Source: Sphingopyxis sp. H050 (lineage in GTDB: Bacteria > Pseudomonadota > Alphaproteobacteria > Sphingomonadales > Sphingomonadaceae). Taken from it: a DNA stretch of 64,000 nt. The DNA lies in the NCBI RefSeq assembly GCF_001468265.1, contig NZ_LNRZ01000005.1, positions 186,001 to 250,000 of the forward strand. Reading direction: 5' to 3'. The translations under genes and the position numbers were made by a program. Below, piece after piece: positions 49,152-58,333 of this stretch; positions within the stretch are counted from its first letter, which is position 1; the number at the start of each line of letters is the position of its first letter. The notes below the pieces were generated by a model. The model was not told the DNA's origin. It saw only the letters and a program-made list of their open reading frames with translations, and made no database searches.

Positions 49152-50510
49152 TTAATTCCCGCCCGTCGTGATCGGCGTGGTCATCGTCGGCACCACCGAC
49201 GGCGGGTTGGGCGCGATCAGGACGGCGGCGGTGCGGCCGGGCCTGGCGAAGCTTTCCACCACGGGCGCGTCGCGGCCGTAGATGTCGGCGAGCTTGCTGA
49301 TGCCGTCGCCTTTCGCATTCGGGATCACCGTCCAATAGGCGACATAGACGGGGAAGGGCTGTTCGAAGGTGAACTTCGTCGTCTTGCCGCTGGCGATCGC
49401 CTCGCCAAATTCCTCGGGACTGCGGCCCGCGAAATAGACCGCCATCAGGCCGGAGAAGTGCAGCGCCTTTTCGGTGCGGATGCAGCCGTGGCTGAACGCG
49501 CGCGCGGTTGCGGCGAACGCGGCCTTCGACGGCGTGTCGTGCAGATAGATGGCGTGCGGATTGAGCATTTCCATCTTCATGACGCCCAGCGCATTGTTCG
49601 CGCCCGGCTGCTGCACGACCGACAGCGTCTTGCCGCTGCCGGTCCAGGTATAGCCCTGCGCGCGCGCCGAGGCGGGGTTGCGGGCGATCGTCGCACCGAT
49701 GCCTTCGTTGATGATGCTGCGCGGCAGCGTCCAGGTCGGGTTGACGATGATGCCGGTCGCCATCGGATTGAGCTGCGGCGTCGGGGTCGTCGCCTTGCCG
49801 ACCACGGCCTTGTGCGTGGCGATCGTCGTGCCCCCGTGGATGACGCGGGTCAGATATTCGGGGACGTTGCTGACGACGTAACGATCGCCAAGGCTGCGCG
49901 GCATCCAGCGCCAGCGCTCCATATTGACGCGGATCGCATTGGCGTCGGCCGGAGTCTTGGCCTTGGCGAGCGACGCCTTCAGCACCGCGAAATTGGGGTG
50001 CACGGGGTCGAGGCTGGCAAGCGCCTGCGGGACGGTGCCCGACACCAGCGCCGAGGTCAGCAGCGCGATCAGCGGCGTCGTCTGGGCGTCGCTGTCGGTC
50101 ATGAACCATTGTTTGCGGGCAGCGTTCGGCGTCCGGCCGTCGCGGAGGTGTGTCGCCAGCAAAAGGAAGCTGTCGGTCGCGACCTTGTCGAGCCGCGCCT
50201 GATCGCCGCTGTCGATCGCAGCTTTCAGCCCCTCGGGGTTATAATCCTTCGCGAACAGACCCTCGTCACCCGCGCCCTTGATCGCGGCGAGCAGTGCGCG
50301 GGCGTTGGCGGCCGACCAGCTCGGCAGATTGGCCTCGGCCATCGTCTCGACGACCGGGGCGTCGTCCTTCACCTTGTCGGGCTGGAGGACGACCGAATCT
50401 TCCTTGACCGCCTGCGCGAAGGAAGGGGCCGCCAGCAGCGTCAGGGGGAGCAACAGCGCCGCCGTCGGGCGCAGCGAAAGCAAAGACTTTTTGACCATGG
50501 CGAAGGCCAT
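49152..50510 (-). CDS. YcbB-type L,D-transpeptidase
   Basis: 452 residues. Signal peptide (PTAALLLPLTLLAAPSFA), a scaffold domain (~60-240), and a YkuD catalytic domain with FSHGCIRTEKALHFSG: catalytic Cys in SHGCIR. Makes 3-3 cross-links in peptidoglycan and can give beta-lactam tolerance. GGGAGAG nine bases before ATG 50510 decides this start. Convergent with the other transpeptidase gene. Confidence 0.93.
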   Translation of the reverse strand: MAFAMVKKSLLSLRPTAALLLPLTLLAAPSFAQAVKEDSVVLQPDKVKDDAPVVETMAEANLPSWSAANARALLAAIKGAGDEGLFAKDYNPEGLKAAIDSGDQARLDKVATDSFLLLATHLRDGRTPNAARKQWFMTDSDAQTTPLIALLTSALVSGTVPQALASLDPVHPNFAVLKASLAKAKTPADANAIRVNMERWRWMPRSLGDRYVVSNVPEYLTRVIHGGTTIATHKAVVGKATTPTPQLNPMATGIIVNPTWTLPRSIINEGIGATIARNPASARAQGYTWTGSGKTLSVVQQPGANNALGVMKMEMLNPHAIYLHDTPSKAAFAATARAFSHGCIRTEKALHFSGLMAVYFAGRSPEEFGEAIASGKTTKFTFEQPFPVYVAYWTVIPNAKGDGISKLADIYGRDAPVVESFARPGRTAAVLIAPNPPSVVPTMTTPITTGGN

Positions 50511-50586
50511 AGCCAAAAACTCTCCCTAGTTAAAGTGAGCTAGCACACACTCTACCGCTTGTGGTGCCGCCTCGACAGAACATCTC

Positions 50587-50665
50587 CGTCATTCCGGCGA
50601 AGGCCGGAAGCTCGACGCAGCGTCAGGCCATGCCCATGCGACCCAGGCCTTCGCCGGGGGTGACG
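50587..50665. repeat. Inverted repeat of the 'ccggcgaaggccgg' family, copy 2
   Basis: Arms cgtcattccggcgaaggccg (50587 on) and ...ccttcgccgggggtgacg (to 50665). Same family as 46353-46430. Lies between the accC end and the L,D-transpeptidase gene. Confidence 0.83.
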
Positions 50666-50693
50666 AAGTGGGGCAGGGTGGCGACGAGCGGAC

Positions 50694-52055
50694 CTAAGCC
50701 GCGCCTGCTTCATCCTGCCGCGCGAGCCAATCCTCGAGCCACTTGATCGTATAGTCGCCGTGGATGACATCGGGATCGGCGAGCAGCGCCTGGTGGAGCG
50801 GGATGTTCGTCTTGACGCCGCCGATCACCATTTCCTCGAGCGCGCGGCGCATCCGCATCATGCAGCTTTCGCGGCTGCGGCCATAGACGATCAGTTTGCC
50901 GATCATGCTGTCATAGTAAGGCGGGATCGAATAGCCGGCGTAAAGCCCGCTATCGACGCGGACGTGCATGCCGCCCGCCGCGTGATAGTTGGTGACCTTG
51001 CCCGGCGAGGGCAGGAAGGTGCGCGGGTCCTCCGCATTGATGCGGCATTCCATCGCATGGCCGCGAAACTCGAGGTCTTCCTGGCGGACCGACAGGCCCG
51101 CGCCGCCGGCGATGCGGATCTGTTCGCGGACGAGGTCGAAGCCGGTGATCATCTCGGTCACCGGATGCTCCACCTGGATGCGGGTGTTCATCTCGATGAA
51201 GAAAAATTCGCCATTTTCCCACAGGAACTCGATCGTGCCGGCGCCGCGATAGCCCATTTTCGCCATCGCATCGGCGCAGATGCCGCCCATGCGCGCGCGT
51301 TCCTCGGCCGAGATGATCGGCGACGGGGCCTCTTCGAGCACCTTCTGGTGGCGGCGCTGGAGCGAGCAGTCGCGCTCGCCGAGGTGGATGGCATTGCCCT
51401 GACCGTCGCCGAATACCTGAAACTCGATGTGGCGCGGGTTGCCGAGATATTTCTCCATGTAGACGGTGGGGTCGCCGAATGCGGCCGCCGCTTCGCTGGA
51501 GGCCTGGCCCATCAGGCTTTCGAGGCTGTCCTCGTCGGGAACGACCTTCATGCCGCGCCCGCCGCCGCCCGAGGCGGCCTTGATCAGCACCGGATAGCCG
51601 ATGTCCTTGGCGAGGCGTTTGGTCTCCTCGCCGAACGTAACCGCGCCCGGCGAGCCCGGAACGACCGGAAGGCCGAGCGCGACCGCGGTGCGCTTCGCCT
51701 CGACCTTGTCGCCCATCGTGCGGATATGCTCGGGCTTCGGGCCGACGAAGACCATGTCATGCGCTTCGATGATTTCGGCGAAGCGCTCGTTTTCGGAGAG
51801 GAAGCCATAGCCCGGATGGATGGCGTCGGCGCCGGTGATCTCGGCCGCCGAAATAATCGCGGGGATATTGAGATAGCTGTCCTTCGCGGCGGGCGGGCCG
51901 ATGCAGACGGCCTCGTCGGCGAGGCGGACGTGCATCGCGTCGGTGTCGGCGGTCGAGTGGACCGCGACCGTCTTGATGCCCATTTCGTGACACGCGCGGT
52001 GGATGCGCAGCGCAATCTCGCCGCGGTTGGCGATCAGCAGTTTTTCGATGGCCAT
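50694..52055 (-). CDS. accC: Acetyl-CoA carboxylase biotin carboxylase subunit
   Basis: 453 residues. ATP-grasp: [24 protein letters not shown] start, [15 protein letters not shown] glycine loop, [21 protein letters not shown] metal-binding strand. Carboxylates biotin on AccB. ATG 52055; preceded by accB, 7 bp apart. Confidence 0.98.
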   Translation of the reverse strand: MAIEKLLIANRGEIALRIHRACHEMGIKTVAVHSTADTDAMHVRLADEAVCIGPPAAKDSYLNIPAIISAAEITGADAIHPGYGFLSENERFAEIIEAHDMVFVGPKPEHIRTMGDKVEAKRTAVALGLPVVPGSPGAVTFGEETKRLAKDIGYPVLIKAASGGGGRGMKVVPDEDSLESLMGQASSEAAAAFGDPTVYMEKYLGNPRHIEFQVFGDGQGNAIHLGERDCSLQRRHQKVLEEAPSPIISAEERARMGGICADAMAKMGYRGAGTIEFLWENGEFFFIEMNTRIQVEHPVTEMITGFDLVREQIRIAGGAGLSVRQEDLEFRGHAMECRINAEDPRTFLPSPGKVTNYHAAGGMHVRVDSGLYAGYSIPPYYDSMIGKLIVYGRSRESCMMRMRRALEEMVIGGVKTNIPLHQALLADPDVIHGDYTIKWLEDWLARQDEAGAA

Positions 52056-52062
52056 GGGAAAC

Positions 52063-52551
52063 TCAGGCAATGGTGAACAGCGGCTGGTCGAATTCGACCG
52101 GCTGGCTGTTCTCGACATGCACGGCTTTAAGCGTGCCTGACGTCGGCGCGACGATCGGGTTCATCACCTTCATCGCCTCGATAATCAGGACGGTATCGCC
52201 TTCCTTCACCGCCGAACCGACGGTCGCGAAATTCGGCGCGCCGGGTTCGGGCGACAGGTAGACGGTGCCGACCATCGGCGATTTGACCGCGCCAGCGAAG
52301 CTGTCGGCGGCTGGCGCGGCAGCAGCCGGAGCCGCGGCGGTTGCAGCCGGGGGGGCGGCGGCGGGTGCAGCCACAGGGGCGGGGGCATAAGCGACGGGCG
52401 CGGCGGCGGCGGTCGCCTTGCGCGCGACGCGGACCTTGCGGTCGCCGTCTTCGACTTCGATCTCGGTCAGGCTGGTGTCGTCGAGCAGTTCGGCGAGCGC
52501 GCGGACATAAGCCGGATCGATATTGATGCCATCGTCTTTATGGTCACCCAT
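52063..52551 (-). CDS. accB: Biotin carboxyl carrier protein
   Basis: 162 residues. N-terminal domain ([27 protein letters not shown]), Ala/Pro-rich thumb linker, and the biotinyl domain with lysine in [11 protein letters not shown]. Standard accBC partner. Confidence 0.98.
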   Translation of the reverse strand: MGDHKDDGINIDPAYVRALAELLDDTSLTEIEVEDGDRKVRVARKATAAAAPVAYAPAPVAAPAAAPPAATAAAPAAAAPAADSFAGAVKSPMVGTVYLSPEPGAPNFATVGSAVKEGDTVLIIEAMKVMNPIVAPTSGTLKAVHVENSQPVEFDQPLFTIA

Positions 52552-52620
52552 GAGAATTTTCCTGTTGTTGCGGCGCCGTCGGTTGGGCGCCCTGACCCCG
52601 TTTTTTGATGCGCCCTATTG

Positions 52621-53073
52621 TCAGAGACGGGCCGCGGCGTCCAGCGCCAGCGTGTAGCTGTTTGCGCCGTGCCCGGCAAAATGCGCTACGGCGGCCATGC
52701 CGACATAGCTCACATGGCGGAACGCCTCGCGCTGCATCGGGTCCGACAGATGGACCTCGATCACCGGCACCTTGATCGACTTGATCGCATCGTGCAGCGC
52801 GATCGAGGTGTGCGTGTAGCCGCCGGCGTTGAGCAGCACCGCCTTGGCGCCCGCGACATAGGCTTCGTGCAGCCAGTCGATCAGCACGCCTTCATGGTTG
52901 GTCTGGCGGCATTCGAGCCGTAGGCCGAGTTCGGCGGCCTGCGCTTCCAGCCGCGCGTGGATGTCGTTCAGCGTGTCGTGGCCGTAGATCTCGGGCTCGC
53001 GGGTGCCGAGCAGGTTGAGGTTGGGGCCGGAGAAGACGAAGACGGTCGGCTTGTCGGTACGCTCATTGGTCAA
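52621..53073 (-). CDS. aroQ: Type II 3-dehydroquinate dehydratase
   Basis: 150 residues. [27 protein letters not shown] and [13 protein letters not shown] with the catalytic His/Tyr context, [19 protein letters not shown]. Shikimate-pathway enzyme. First gene of aroQ-accB-accC, 69 bp before accB; divergent from thiS. Confidence 0.97.
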   Translation of the reverse strand: MTNERTDKPTVFVFSGPNLNLLGTREPEIYGHDTLNDIHARLEAQAAELGLRLECRQTNHEGVLIDWLHEAYVAGAKAVLLNAGGYTHTSIALHDAIKSIKVPVIEVHLSDPMQREAFRHVSYVGMAAVAHFAGHGANSYTLALDAAARL

Positions 53074-53088
53074 AGGCTTGGCTTTCGG

Positions 53089-53116
53089 TTGCGAGGATGC
53101 GCGCTCCCCCTATATG
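53089..53116 (+). promoter_or_regulatory. Predicted promoter of thiS-thiG
   Basis: TTGCGA (53089-53094), 16-bp spacer, TATATG (53111-53116). No TPP-riboswitch-like consensus is seen in the short leader. Confidence 0.55.
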
Positions 53117-53152
53117 GGCTGCTTGGCAAAGGCAAAGCAAGGCGGGTACGCG

Positions 53153-53356
53153 GTGATTTCGGTGATCCTCAACGGCGAAGCGCGGCAGGTGCGCGAAGGC
53201 AGCATCGCCGACCTCGTCGCCTCGCTGGGGCTCGACGTCAAAAAGGTCGCGGTCGAGCGCAATCGCGCGATCGTGCCGCGTTCGACGCTGGCCGATGTCG
53301 CGCTCGCCGAGGGCGATGCGCTGGAAATCGTTCATTTTGTGGGAGGCGGTTGTTGA
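53153..53356 (+). CDS. thiS: Sulfur carrier protein ThiS, with a C-terminal Cys after the Gly-Gly
   Basis: 67 residues, ubiquitin-like: [21 protein letters not shown], then [18 protein letters not shown], ending FVGGGC. A normal ThiS ends in Gly-Gly, which ThiF adenylates; here a Cys codon follows before the TGA. GTG 53153 chosen; another GTG is 9 bp later. The stop overlaps the thiG TTG start by two bases. Confidence 0.88.
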   Translation: MISVILNGEARQVREGSIADLVASLGLDVKKVAVERNRAIVPRSTLADVALAEGDALEIVHFVGGGC

Positions 53357-54123
53357 CCGACACTTGGAGCGTTGCCGGACGGACGTTCACGTCGCGGCTG
53401 ATTGTCGGGACCGGCAAGTATAAGGATTTCGAGCAGAATGCGGCGGCAGTCGCGGCGTCGGGGGCACAGATCGTCACCGTCGCGGTGCGCCGCGTCAATG
53501 TGTCGGACCCGAATGCGCCGATGCTGACCGACTATATCGATCCCAAGAAGATCACCTATCTGCCGAACACCGCGGGCTGCTTCAACGCCGACGATGCGAT
53601 CCGCACCCTGCGGCTGGCGCGCGAGGCGGGGGGCTGGGATCTGGTCAAGCTGGAGGTGCTCGGCGAGGCGAAGACGCTCTATCCGAACATGCGCGAGACG
53701 CTGGAGGCGACCGAAGTGCTCGCCAAGGAAGGCTTCCTGCCGATGGTCTATTGCGTCGACGATCCGATCGCGGCGAAGCAGCTCGAGGATGCGGGCGCGG
53801 TCGCGATCATGCCGCTCGGCGCGCCGATCGGGTCGGGGCTGGGCATCCAGAACCGCGTGACGATCCGCCTGATCGTCGAGGGCGCGTCGGTGCCGGTGCT
53901 CGTCGATGCGGGCGTCGGGACCGCGAGCGACGCCGCGGTGGCGATGGAGCTTGGCTGCGACGGCGTGCTGATGAACACCGCGATCGCCGAAGCGAAAGAC
54001 CCCATTCGCATGGCGCGCGCGATGAAGCTGGCGGTCGAGGCGGGACGCGACGCCTATCTGGCGGGACGGATGGGGCTGCGCAAATATGCCGATCCGTCGA
54101 GCCCGCTAGCAGGCCTGATTTGA
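53353..54123 (+). CDS. thiG: Thiazole synthase
   Basis: 256 residues. TTG start, [23 protein letters not shown], catalytic lysine region [16 protein letters not shown], phosphate-binding [10 protein letters not shown] and [28 protein letters not shown]. Forms the thiazole ring of thiamine with ThiS thiocarboxylate. Coupled to thiS. Confidence 0.97.
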   Translation: MTDTWSVAGRTFTSRLIVGTGKYKDFEQNAAAVAASGAQIVTVAVRRVNVSDPNAPMLTDYIDPKKITYLPNTAGCFNADDAIRTLRLAREAGGWDLVKLEVLGEAKTLYPNMRETLEATEVLAKEGFLPMVYCVDDPIAAKQLEDAGAVAIMPLGAPIGSGLGIQNRVTIRLIVEGASVPVLVDAGVGTASDAAVAMELGCDGVLMNTAIAEAKDPIRMARAMKLAVEAGRDAYLAGRMGLRKYADPSSPLAGLI

Positions 54124-54275
54124 CAACCAACGCCTGGCGGCGGGCGATGTTCCCGCGGTAAAATCATGATACGACAAGCGGTTAGTCGCAAATTTGGGCA
54201 ACTTTGGCCGCCACTCCACGTTGATCTTGCACGAGGCGCCCCCTCCGCCTCGCGAGCAGCTAAGGAGAAACCCCC

Positions 54276-54458
54276 GTGGGTGAACTGACCGAAAAAGCCA
54301 AAGGGCTGGCGAACGAAGCCGCCGGCAATGTGAAGCAGGCGGCCGGCAAGGCGACCGACAACGAGCGCCTGCGCGCCGAAGGCGCAGCGCAGGAGCGCAA
54401 GGGCGAGGCCCAGAATCTGAAGGGCAAGGTCCAAGGCGCGCTCGGCGACAAGCTCTGA
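54276..54458 (+). CDS. CsbD-family small stress protein
   Basis: 60 residues: MGELTEKAKGLANEAAGNVKQ, then KATDNERLRAEG ... KGEAQNLKGKVQ. CsbD-like; general-stress induced in other bacteria. GTG start after AAGGAG. Confidence 0.9.
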   Translation: MGELTEKAKGLANEAAGNVKQAAGKATDNERLRAEGAAQERKGEAQNLKGKVQGALGDKL

Positions 54459-54477
54459 CAGCCGCCTGATACGCCTT

Positions 54478-54516
54478 AAAAGGCCCCGGGGGTTCCCTCT
54501 CCCCCGGGGCCTTTTC
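54478..54516 (+). terminator. Intrinsic terminator after csbD gene
   Basis: AAAAGGCCCCGGGGG-ttccctct-CCCCCGGGGCCTTTT: a 15-bp stem with T run. Confidence 0.93.
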
Positions 54517-54549
54517 ACTATGTTCCGAAAGCTGCTTGGTCGCCGCCTG

Positions 54550-55305
54550 TTATTTGCCGCCCGACGCCACCAGATCGACGTCGGTCACGCCGCCGTCGCG
54601 GCGGAGCATCACGACATAGGCGAGGTCGCCCTTGGTGCCGCCGAGCATATGCTCGTTGCCCTTGACGCGGTGGTCGCTGGTGTAGCCGGCGCGGACCGCC
54701 ATGGTGTGGTAATAGTCGAGCACACCCTGGATCGAGGCGGCGGTCTGGAAATTGACGACGCGGATGTTGCACTTGCCGCCGGCGACGCCCGCGGCCTCGC
54801 GCAGCGTGGCGCGCGGGTAGACCTTGAACGCGGCGGGCAGGCGGTCCGCCCAGGCGTTGCCATAGGTCAGCTTGGCATCGCAGCTGCCCTTTTGCTGATC
54901 GCGCGCGAGCGCGCCGATCGTGACCGGGCGCTTGGCCGCGGCGGCGCAGTCGCCCGCGCAATTTTCCTCGAAGGGCAGCGCCTTGGGCGCGGCGAGCAAT
55001 TTGCCTGCGGCTTGCGCTGCGGCTGCCTCGGCCGCCGCAGCGGCCTTGCCACCGCCGACGCCCGGAACGCCGCCGTCGACGGGCTTGTTGCCCGGGCCCA
55101 CGGCATTCTTGTTCGCCTGACCCGTAAGCTTGGGGTCGACCATGATCTTGTCCTCGAGCGCGCCCTTGACCGCGGGGTCGCCGCTGGCCAAGCCGTCGTC
55201 GAGCGGTGCGAGATCCGCCTTGGCTTCAGGGTTGTCGCGGCATCCCGCCAGCGGCGCCGTCGCCATCAGCAGGCCAGCAACGAGCCATTTTCCCCGCACG
55301 ATCAT
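54550..55305 (-). CDS. Lipoprotein of unknown function
   Basis: 251 residues. Lipobox LAGC after a signal (VAGLLMATAPLAGC), a Pro/Gly/Ala-rich middle, then a domain with FEENCAGDCAAAAKR and GGVTDVDLVASGGK. Two Cys in CAGDC might form a disulphide. AAGGGAG at 9 nt decides ATG 55305. No family recognised. Confidence 0.75.
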   Translation of the reverse strand: MIVRGKWLVAGLLMATAPLAGCRDNPEAKADLAPLDDGLASGDPAVKGALEDKIMVDPKLTGQANKNAVGPGNKPVDGGVPGVGGGKAAAAAEAAAAQAAGKLLAAPKALPFEENCAGDCAAAAKRPVTIGALARDQQKGSCDAKLTYGNAWADRLPAAFKVYPRATLREAAGVAGGKCNIRVVNFQTAASIQGVLDYYHTMAVRAGYTSDHRVKGNEHMLGGTKGDLAYVVMLRRDGGVTDVDLVASGGK

Positions 55306-55391
55306 AGCTAACACTCCCTTAATATCTCTCCGGGAATGCCCGATCCTGGTTAAAAAGACCCAAATAAAATGCGTTAACGGGTAATGTTTTG

Positions 55392-55838
55392 TTATCCGAA
55401 AACTGTGCCGGAGCGAGACGGGATCAGCCCCGGCGCGGTGCGGATGAGGCGCGAGGTCTCGACCGAGGCTTGCCGGTGAACGACCGCCTGCCGATAGACG
55501 GGGTCGGTCACCATCTCCATGAAAGCCCCGCTGTGCGGATATTCGGCGATGAAGATCGCGTCCCATTTTTCGCCGTCGGGGCCGATCAGCAGCGCCTCCA
55601 TCGAGCCGCGCCAGACGATACTGCCGCCGACACGCTGGAAGACCGGGCCGCTGTCGGTCCCGTAATTCGCATAGGCTTCGGCGCCGCTGAGATCGGCGGC
55701 GGCGAGCGGATGGTCGGCGGGATAGGTCGCCTTGTCCTTGAAGCGGACGAGGTTGAGCATGTGGATTTTCGTATCGCGCGGCAGCGCCTTGAACGCGTCG
55801 AACTGCGCGCGTTCGGGGTCGACGTGGCGGTCGCTCAC
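55392..55838 (-). CDS. DUF1330 family protein
   Basis: 148 residues: HMLNLVRFKDKATYPAD ... AYANYGTDSGPVFQRVGGSIVWRG, then WDAIFIAEYPHSGAFMEMVTDPVYRQAV, the ferredoxin-like DUF1330 pattern. GTG 55838 overlaps the stop of the GNAT gene. Function unknown. Confidence 0.88.
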   Translation of the reverse strand: MSDRHVDPERAQFDAFKALPRDTKIHMLNLVRFKDKATYPADHPLAAADLSGAEAYANYGTDSGPVFQRVGGSIVWRGSMEALLIGPDGEKWDAIFIAEYPHSGAFMEMVTDPVYRQAVVHRQASVETSRLIRTAPGLIPSRSGTVFG

Positions 55839-56386
55839 GGCAGAAACTCCTTGCGTTTGATCCGCCAGGCGTCGGCGCTCTGCGTCCACGCGTCGACGGG
55901 TGCGTCCTGAAAGGGGGCGGGGAGCCGGGTCGGGCCGCTGTTCGCCGCGCCGAGGCGCCTGGCGAGCGCCTGCGAGCGGGTGTTCGCCGGGTCGATGCTG
56001 TGCATCAGCTCGGGCCATTTCAGGAATTCGACCGCGAAGTCGCACGCCGCGACGCACCCCTCGAAGGCGTAACCCTTGCCCGCGAACCTGGCGCGGACGC
56101 CGTAACCGATCTCGGGCGCGGGCCAGCCGTCGGGTTCCCACGGTCCGAGGCGGCCGACCCATTCGCCGCTCTCGCGCTCGATGACCGAGAACATCGAATA
56201 GCCGCGGATATGCCAGGCGCCCGCGAGCGTGCACCACAGCCGCCACGCCTGCGAGCGCGGGCAGGCGCCGCCGATGAAGCGCATCGTGTCTTCCTCGGCG
56301 CACATCTCGGCGAAGCCGTCGAAGTCCTGGGGGCCCGGCGGGCGCAGGATCAGCCGTTCGGTGACCAGCAGGGGGCCGTTCAACAT
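55835..56386 (-). CDS. GNAT-family N-acetyltransferase
   Basis: 183 residues. LLVTERLILRPPGPQDFDGFAEM start and the acetyl-CoA site region IGYGVRARFAGKGYAFEGCVAACDFA (Q/RxxGxG/A-like RFAGKG). RimJ/RimL-like subgroup. GAGAGAC before ATG 56386. Overlaps DUF1330 by 4 bp. Confidence 0.88.
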   Translation of the reverse strand: MLNGPLLVTERLILRPPGPQDFDGFAEMCAEEDTMRFIGGACPRSQAWRLWCTLAGAWHIRGYSMFSVIERESGEWVGRLGPWEPDGWPAPEIGYGVRARFAGKGYAFEGCVAACDFAVEFLKWPELMHSIDPANTRSQALARRLGAANSGPTRLPAPFQDAPVDAWTQSADAWRIKRKEFLP

Positions 56387-56460
56387 CTTTCGTGTCTCTC
56401 CCGCAGCGATTGGCCGATGCTTCTGCGGCAAGAGGACAGTCCGGGCAAGCCGGATATGTT

Positions 56461-56490
56461 GAGGGCGCCAACCTTGCGGTCGGCGCCCTC
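56461..56490. repeat. 13-bp hairpin with GCAA-type loop
   Basis: GAGGGCGCC-aacc-ttgc-ggtc-GGCGCCCTC: a near-perfect long stem. No T run; may shield the 3' end of the glycine-zipper mRNA on the minus strand. Confidence 0.7.
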
Positions 56491-56499
56491 GCCATCACA

Positions 56500-56534
56500 T
56501 GGTGCAGGTGGAGGGGTCTCGAACCCACACCTGC
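56500..56534 (-). other. tRNA 3'-end-like minihelix
   Basis: On the minus strand GCAGGTG (56534-56528) pairs with CACCTGC (56510-56504), enclosing a GGG-TTCGAGA-CCC T-arm with the invariant TTCGA loop, and the stem is followed by A-CCA. It is an acceptor-stem plus T-arm without D and anticodon arms. Directly 3' of the glycine-zipper gene. Confidence 0.5.
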
Positions 56535-56550
56535 GACGGTTTCCTATCGC

Positions 56551-56949
56551 TTAGCGGCAGCGATATTTGTCGCGGTCGATCTCGCGGCCGATCAGCGCAC
56601 CGGCGCCCGCGCCGATGATGGTGCCGAGCAGCTTGTCGCCGTTGCCGGCGATTTCGTGGCCGGCGAGGCCGCCCGCGGCGCCGCCGATCAGCAAGCCGGT
56701 GGTGCCATTGTCCTTCTTACAGCGATAACGCCCGTCCTCGCCGCGCCACACGCGGGTGTTGCGGTTGATCCGCTGGTCGCGCGAGGCGTAATAGCGGCGG
56801 TCCTTCTTGCGATAGAAGTTCGCGCTGTCGTCGCTCTTGCTGTAGCCCTGCGACGGCACGGCCGTGGAGATGCCGGCGTAGGCGGGGGCGGTGCCGACGA
56901 CGCTGGCCGCGGCGATCATGCCCATCAGGCCCTTGGTCCAAGTCTTCAT
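56551..56949 (-). CDS. Glycine-zipper 2TM-domain exported protein
   Basis: 132 residues. Signal peptide (GMIAAASVVGTAPAYAG), a basic middle (YRKKDRRYYASRDQRI), then a glycine zipper (LLIGGAAGGLAGHEIAGNG, TIIGAGAGALIGREID). Outer-membrane or periplasmic Gly-zipper proteins are common; function unknown. ATG 56949 fits the AGGA spacing; another ATG is one codon upstream. Confidence 0.85.
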   Translation of the reverse strand: MKTWTKGLMGMIAAASVVGTAPAYAGISTAVPSQGYSKSDDSANFYRKKDRRYYASRDQRINRNTRVWRGEDGRYRCKKDNGTTGLLIGGAAGGLAGHEIAGNGDKLLGTIIGAGAGALIGREIDRDKYRCR

Positions 56950-57121
56950 CATCTTATCCTTTCCTGGTCTCGACGCTCGTTTCCCGATGGGGACCGTGCG
57001 CTTCGACAGGCAAAACGAGCCGGGTCCGCGACCCGTTGCATGAACCTTCGGCAACAAGACGAAGCGAGCCTATCCATCGACGGACCGAAAGTGTCTTGAA
57101 GGGCGGGGGCGGGCGTGCGAC

Positions 57122-57352
57122 ATGTTGCCCATGCTTAACGTCGCTTCGCTCGTCATCGGCGCCATCGCGCTCGTTTTGGCCGTTTTCGCGTTCATCCCGC
57201 TGCTCGGCTGGGCGAACTGGGTCATCGTGCCGATCGCGATCGTGGGGTTGGCGCTGGGCGCGATGTCCGACCGCACGGCGGGCCGGAACCTCAATATCGT
57301 CGTCATCGTCATCGGCGTCGTGCGCCTGATGCTCGGCGGCGGCATCATCTGA
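57122..57352 (+). CDS. Small membrane protein, two helices
   Basis: 76 residues: LNVASLVIGAIALVLAVFAFIPLLGW, then IVPIAIVGLALGAMSDRTAGRNLNIVVIVIGVV. Likely inner-membrane; no family recognised. 19 bp before rarD. Confidence 0.7.
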   Translation: MLPMLNVASLVIGAIALVLAVFAFIPLLGWANWVIVPIAIVGLALGAMSDRTAGRNLNIVVIVIGVVRLMLGGGII

Positions 57353-57371
57353 TCCGGAGCGGCAGAGAGCC

Positions 57372-58289
57372 ATGGCAAGCGCACCGGCCCCTGCGGGGAG
57401 CAATCAGGGCGGGCTGCCCTATGCGCTCGCGGCCTATGGCATCTGGGGCTTCGTCCCGCTGTTCTTCAAGCTGCTGACCAGCGTTCCGCCGGCCGAAGTG
57501 CTGGCGCAGCGGATCGTGTGGTCGTTGCCGCTCTGTTTCCTGATCATGGCGTTCCGGCGGCAGATCGGCGATTATCTGGCCGCGCTGAAGGAGTGGAAGA
57601 CGCTGCGCCTGCTCCTCGCGAGTTCGGTGCTGATCGCGGTCAACTGGCTCGTCTATATCTATGCGATCTTCACCGACCATGTGCTAGCCGCGAGCCTCGG
57701 CTATTATCTCAACCCGCTGGTCAATGTGATGCTGGGGATGGTGTTCCTCGGCGAGCGGCTGTCGCGACTGCAGCTTGTCGCGGTCGCCATCGCCGGGGTT
57801 GGCGTCGCGATCCTGCTGGCGGGCGCGCTCGACACGCTGTGGATCAGCCTGACTCTGGCGCTGAGCTTCGGCACTTACGGCCTGCTGCGCAAGGTCGTCC
57901 CGGTGGGCTCGCTTCCGGGGCTGGCGGTCGAAACGACCGTGCTGCTGCCGCTCGCGATCGCCGCCGCGGGCTATTATCTCTGGATCGACGACGGCGCCGG
58001 ATTTGCGTCCGGAACGTCGATCAGCCTCTTGCTGATGGCGGGCGGCGTGGTGACTGCGGTGCCGCTGCTGCTCTTCGCGACGGCGGCGCGCAGGATGAGC
58101 TATGCGGCGCTGGGTTTCGTCCAGTATCTCGCGCCGAGCATTGCCTTTGTGCTCAGCCTGTTTGTGTTCAAGGAACCGCTGAAGCCGGCGCAGCTCGCCT
58201 GCTTCCTGTTGATCTGGATCAGCATCGCAGTGTTCAGTTTCGACATGTGGCGCAAGATGCGCGCCGGCCGGATGATGCCGGCGGCTTAG
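57372..58289 (+). CDS. rarD: EamA-family transporter RarD
   Basis: 305 residues, ten membrane helices. RarD signature: YALAAYGIWGFVPLFFKLL, AEVLAQRIVWSLPL, NPLVNVMLGMVFLGERLSRLQ, FVQYLAPSIAFVLSLFVFKEPL. Chloramphenicol-sensitive or amino-acid-related exporter family; substrate uncertain. Confidence 0.93.
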   Translation: MASAPAPAGSNQGGLPYALAAYGIWGFVPLFFKLLTSVPPAEVLAQRIVWSLPLCFLIMAFRRQIGDYLAALKEWKTLRLLLASSVLIAVNWLVYIYAIFTDHVLAASLGYYLNPLVNVMLGMVFLGERLSRLQLVAVAIAGVGVAILLAGALDTLWISLTLALSFGTYGLLRKVVPVGSLPGLAVETTVLLPLAIAAAGYYLWIDDGAGFASGTSISLLLMAGGVVTAVPLLLFATAARRMSYAALGFVQYLAPSIAFVLSLFVFKEPLKPAQLACFLLIWISIAVFSFDMWRKMRAGRMMPAA

Positions 58290-58333
58290 ATCCTTTTCCT
58301 CCCATCGCTTCGCGACAGGGAGGAACGAAGAGA

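Noticed and set aside
53074..53152. TPP riboswitch upstream of thiS
   Set aside because: The region is only about 80 bp and lacks the CUGAGA and other thi-box consensus parts.
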